Source of the DNA: an uncultured bacterium
GTDB lineage: Bacteria > Actinomycetota > Coriobacteriia > Coriobacteriales > Eggerthellaceae
Direction: 5' to 3'
Assembly (NCBI GenBank): GCA_947649215.1
Contig: CANSQW010000007.1
Coordinates: forward strand, 1 to 17,450
Length of the DNA stretch: 17,450 nt
The first letter of the stretch is position 1; the number at the start of each line of letters is the position of its first letter. Shown piece by piece: positions 16,463 to 17,450 of the stretch. Position numbers and translations under genes: made by a program. The notes beneath the pieces were generated by a model, which did no database searches, had not been told where the DNA came from, and was given only the letters and a program-made list of their open reading frames with translations.

Positions 16463-17310
16463 TTGGCGCCTCCTTCCTCGCCTGCGGCGGAGTTGACCAG
16501 CGGGCATGCGGCCGCGCGGGCCGCCGCTGCCTCGGCGGCGTCGGCGTAGCCGTCGGCCACCACGTCTTTGTACACGCCCAGCGGATAGTAGGGCAGCATG
16601 TTCTCGCGCATCCAGTCGAAGGCCTCCTGCGGGGTGAGGCCCCAGTTGGTCGGGCAGGTGGAGACCACCTCGACGAGCGAGTAGCCCCGCCCGTTGATCT
16701 GGGTCTCGAAGGCCTTCTTGATGGCCTTCTTGGCCTTGCGCACGTTCTTGGGGCTGTCCACGCACACGCGCTCCAGGTACGCCACGCCGTCGAGCGAGCT
16801 CAGGAGCTCCGCCACGCGGATGGGATAGCCCGCGCTCGCCACGTCACGGCCGTAGGGCGAGGTCTGGGTGACCTGGTTGGGCAGGGACGTGGGGGCCATC
16901 TGGCCGCCGGTCATGCCGTAGATGGCGTTGTTGATGAAGATGACCGTGATGTTCTCGCCGCGCGTGGCCGCGTGAACGGTCTCGGCCATGCCGATGGAGG
17001 CCAGGTCGCCGTCGCCCTGGTAGGCGAAGACGACGTTGTCCGGGTGCACGCGCTTCACGGCGGTGGCCACCGCCGGGGCGCGGCCGTGGGCCGCCTCGAT
17101 CATGTCGCAGCCGAAGAAGTCGTAGGCCATGACTGAACAGCCGACCGGGGCCACGCCCACGGCGTCGCCCTCCACGTCCAGCTCGTCCAGGCACTCGGCC
17201 ACCAGGCGCTCCACGATGCCGTGGGTACAGCCGGGGCAGTAGTTCGTCACCACGGGAAGGAGCGCGTGGGGGCGCTCGAAGACCACCTTGGCCTCAGCGT
17301 TGTCCGCCAT
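16459..17310 (-). CDS. 2-oxoacid:ferredoxin oxidoreductase, beta (thiamine-diphosphate) subunit
   Basis: This subunit binds thiamine diphosphate and carries out the carbanion chemistry. The 283-residue protein has CPGCTHG at 25-31, the TPP/Mg motif starting GDGDLASIG at 99-107, and INNAIYGMTGGQMAPTS at 126-142, all hallmarks of the KorB/VorB beta family. Additional cysteines (58, 68 and others) could contribute to the iron-sulphur site with other subunits. The length and the separate alpha, beta and gamma genes point to the Kor/Vor type rather than the single-chain pyruvate enzyme. The ATG at 17310 lies two bases after the alpha-subunit stop, with only a weak ribosome site, so translation is coupled. 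The C-terminal tail (about 250-283) is Ala-rich and probably disordered. Confidence 0.95.
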   Translation of the reverse strand: MADNAEAKVVFERPHALLPVVTNYCPGCTHGIVERLVAECLDELDVEGDAVGVAPVGCSVMAYDFFGCDMIEAAHGRAPAVATAVKRVHPDNVVFAYQGDGDLASIGMAETVHAATRGENITVIFINNAIYGMTGGQMAPTSLPNQVTQTSPYGRDVASAGYPIRVAELLSSLDGVAYLERVCVDSPKNVRKAKKAIKKAFETQINGRGYSLVEVVSTCPTNWGLTPQEAFDWMRENMLPYYPLGVYKDVVADGYADAAEAAAARAAACPLVNSAAGEEGGAK

Positions 17311-17312
17311 TC

Positions 17313-17450
17313 CTACTCACCGATCCTCTCGTTGATCTCCAGGATGCGCGCGAGGACCTCCTCGGGCGTGGGCACCATGCCGCCGGCGCGGCCGAGGAAC
17401 TCCACGGGCGCGCGGCCCTCCACCACCAGGCGCACGTCCTCCACCATCTG
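17313..17450 (-). CDS. 2-oxoacid:ferredoxin oxidoreductase, alpha subunit, C-terminal end
   Basis: Only the last 45 codons and TAG are visible. The reading QMVEDVRLVVEGRAPVEFLG followed by RAGGMVPTPEEVL is the usual end of KorA/VorB-type alpha subunits, which bind the 2-oxoacid and CoA side of the active site. The rest of the gene, and any small 4Fe-4S ferredoxin-like delta subunit, should lie beyond the right edge. The stop is two bases before the beta-subunit ATG. Confidence 0.88.
   Translation of the reverse strand, partial: QMVEDVRLVVEGRAPVEFLGRAGGMVPTPEEVLARILEINERIGE

Noticed and set aside
16463..16765. An upstream extension of the gamma subunit to 279 residues
   Set aside because: The extra part is out-of-frame reading of the beta gene; the GGQG-type start of the family lies just after GTG 16462.

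Overview
The window is GC-rich (strongly G/C-biased wobble positions) and all but one of its genes lie on the minus strand. I read it as chromosomal DNA of an anaerobic actinobacterium, most likely class Coriobacteriia. The evidence is high GC, 2-oxoacid:ferredoxin oxidoreductase genes (anaerobic metabolism), a Bacillus-style PyrR attenuation system, an unlinked class I dihydroorotase, and a PyrK-type dihydroorotate dehydrogenase partner. The class assignment is inference; no rRNA or other taxonomic marker is present.

Layout, read along the minus strand from the right edge. (1) 17450-13653: an operon encoding the end of a 2-oxoacid:ferredoxin oxidoreductase alpha subunit, the TPP-binding beta subunit, the gamma subunit, an XRE/cupin regulator and an AMP-forming acyl-CoA synthetase. 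Spacings run from a 4-bp overlap to 34 bp. (2) 13197-13640, plus strand: a small GNAT acetyltransferase with a C-terminal cysteine cluster, convergent with the synthetase and divergent from pyrR. (3) 13120-10015: promoter, PyrR-binding loop, attenuator, then pyrR-pyrB-pyrC closed by a strong terminator. (4) 9549-5587: a four-gene iron-siderophore-type ABC uptake operon (lipoprotein, two permeases, ATPase). (5) 5109-1: a second promoter, PyrR-binding loop and attenuator, then carA-carB-pyrK, with pyrK running off the left edge.

Blocks 3 and 5 together encode the early steps of de novo UMP synthesis: carbamoyl phosphate, carbamoyl aspartate, dihydroorotate, and the electron-transfer subunit for dihydroorotate oxidation. 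They carry near-identical PyrR-binding loops, so one uridine-nucleotide signal should control both. The iron operon sits between them on the same strand. The intergenic DNA on each side of it holds an element of about 155-160 bp bounded by TGGCCA next to an A/T run, with inverted arms.

I found no mobile element with a transposase, CRISPR array, tRNA or rRNA. The observations most worth following are the two attenuators, each with a visible antiterminator pairing; the TGGCCA-bounded repeat elements flanking the iron operon; the cysteine-containing N-terminal extension on the ABC ATPase; and the linkage of acyl-CoA synthetase with ferredoxin oxidoreductase.
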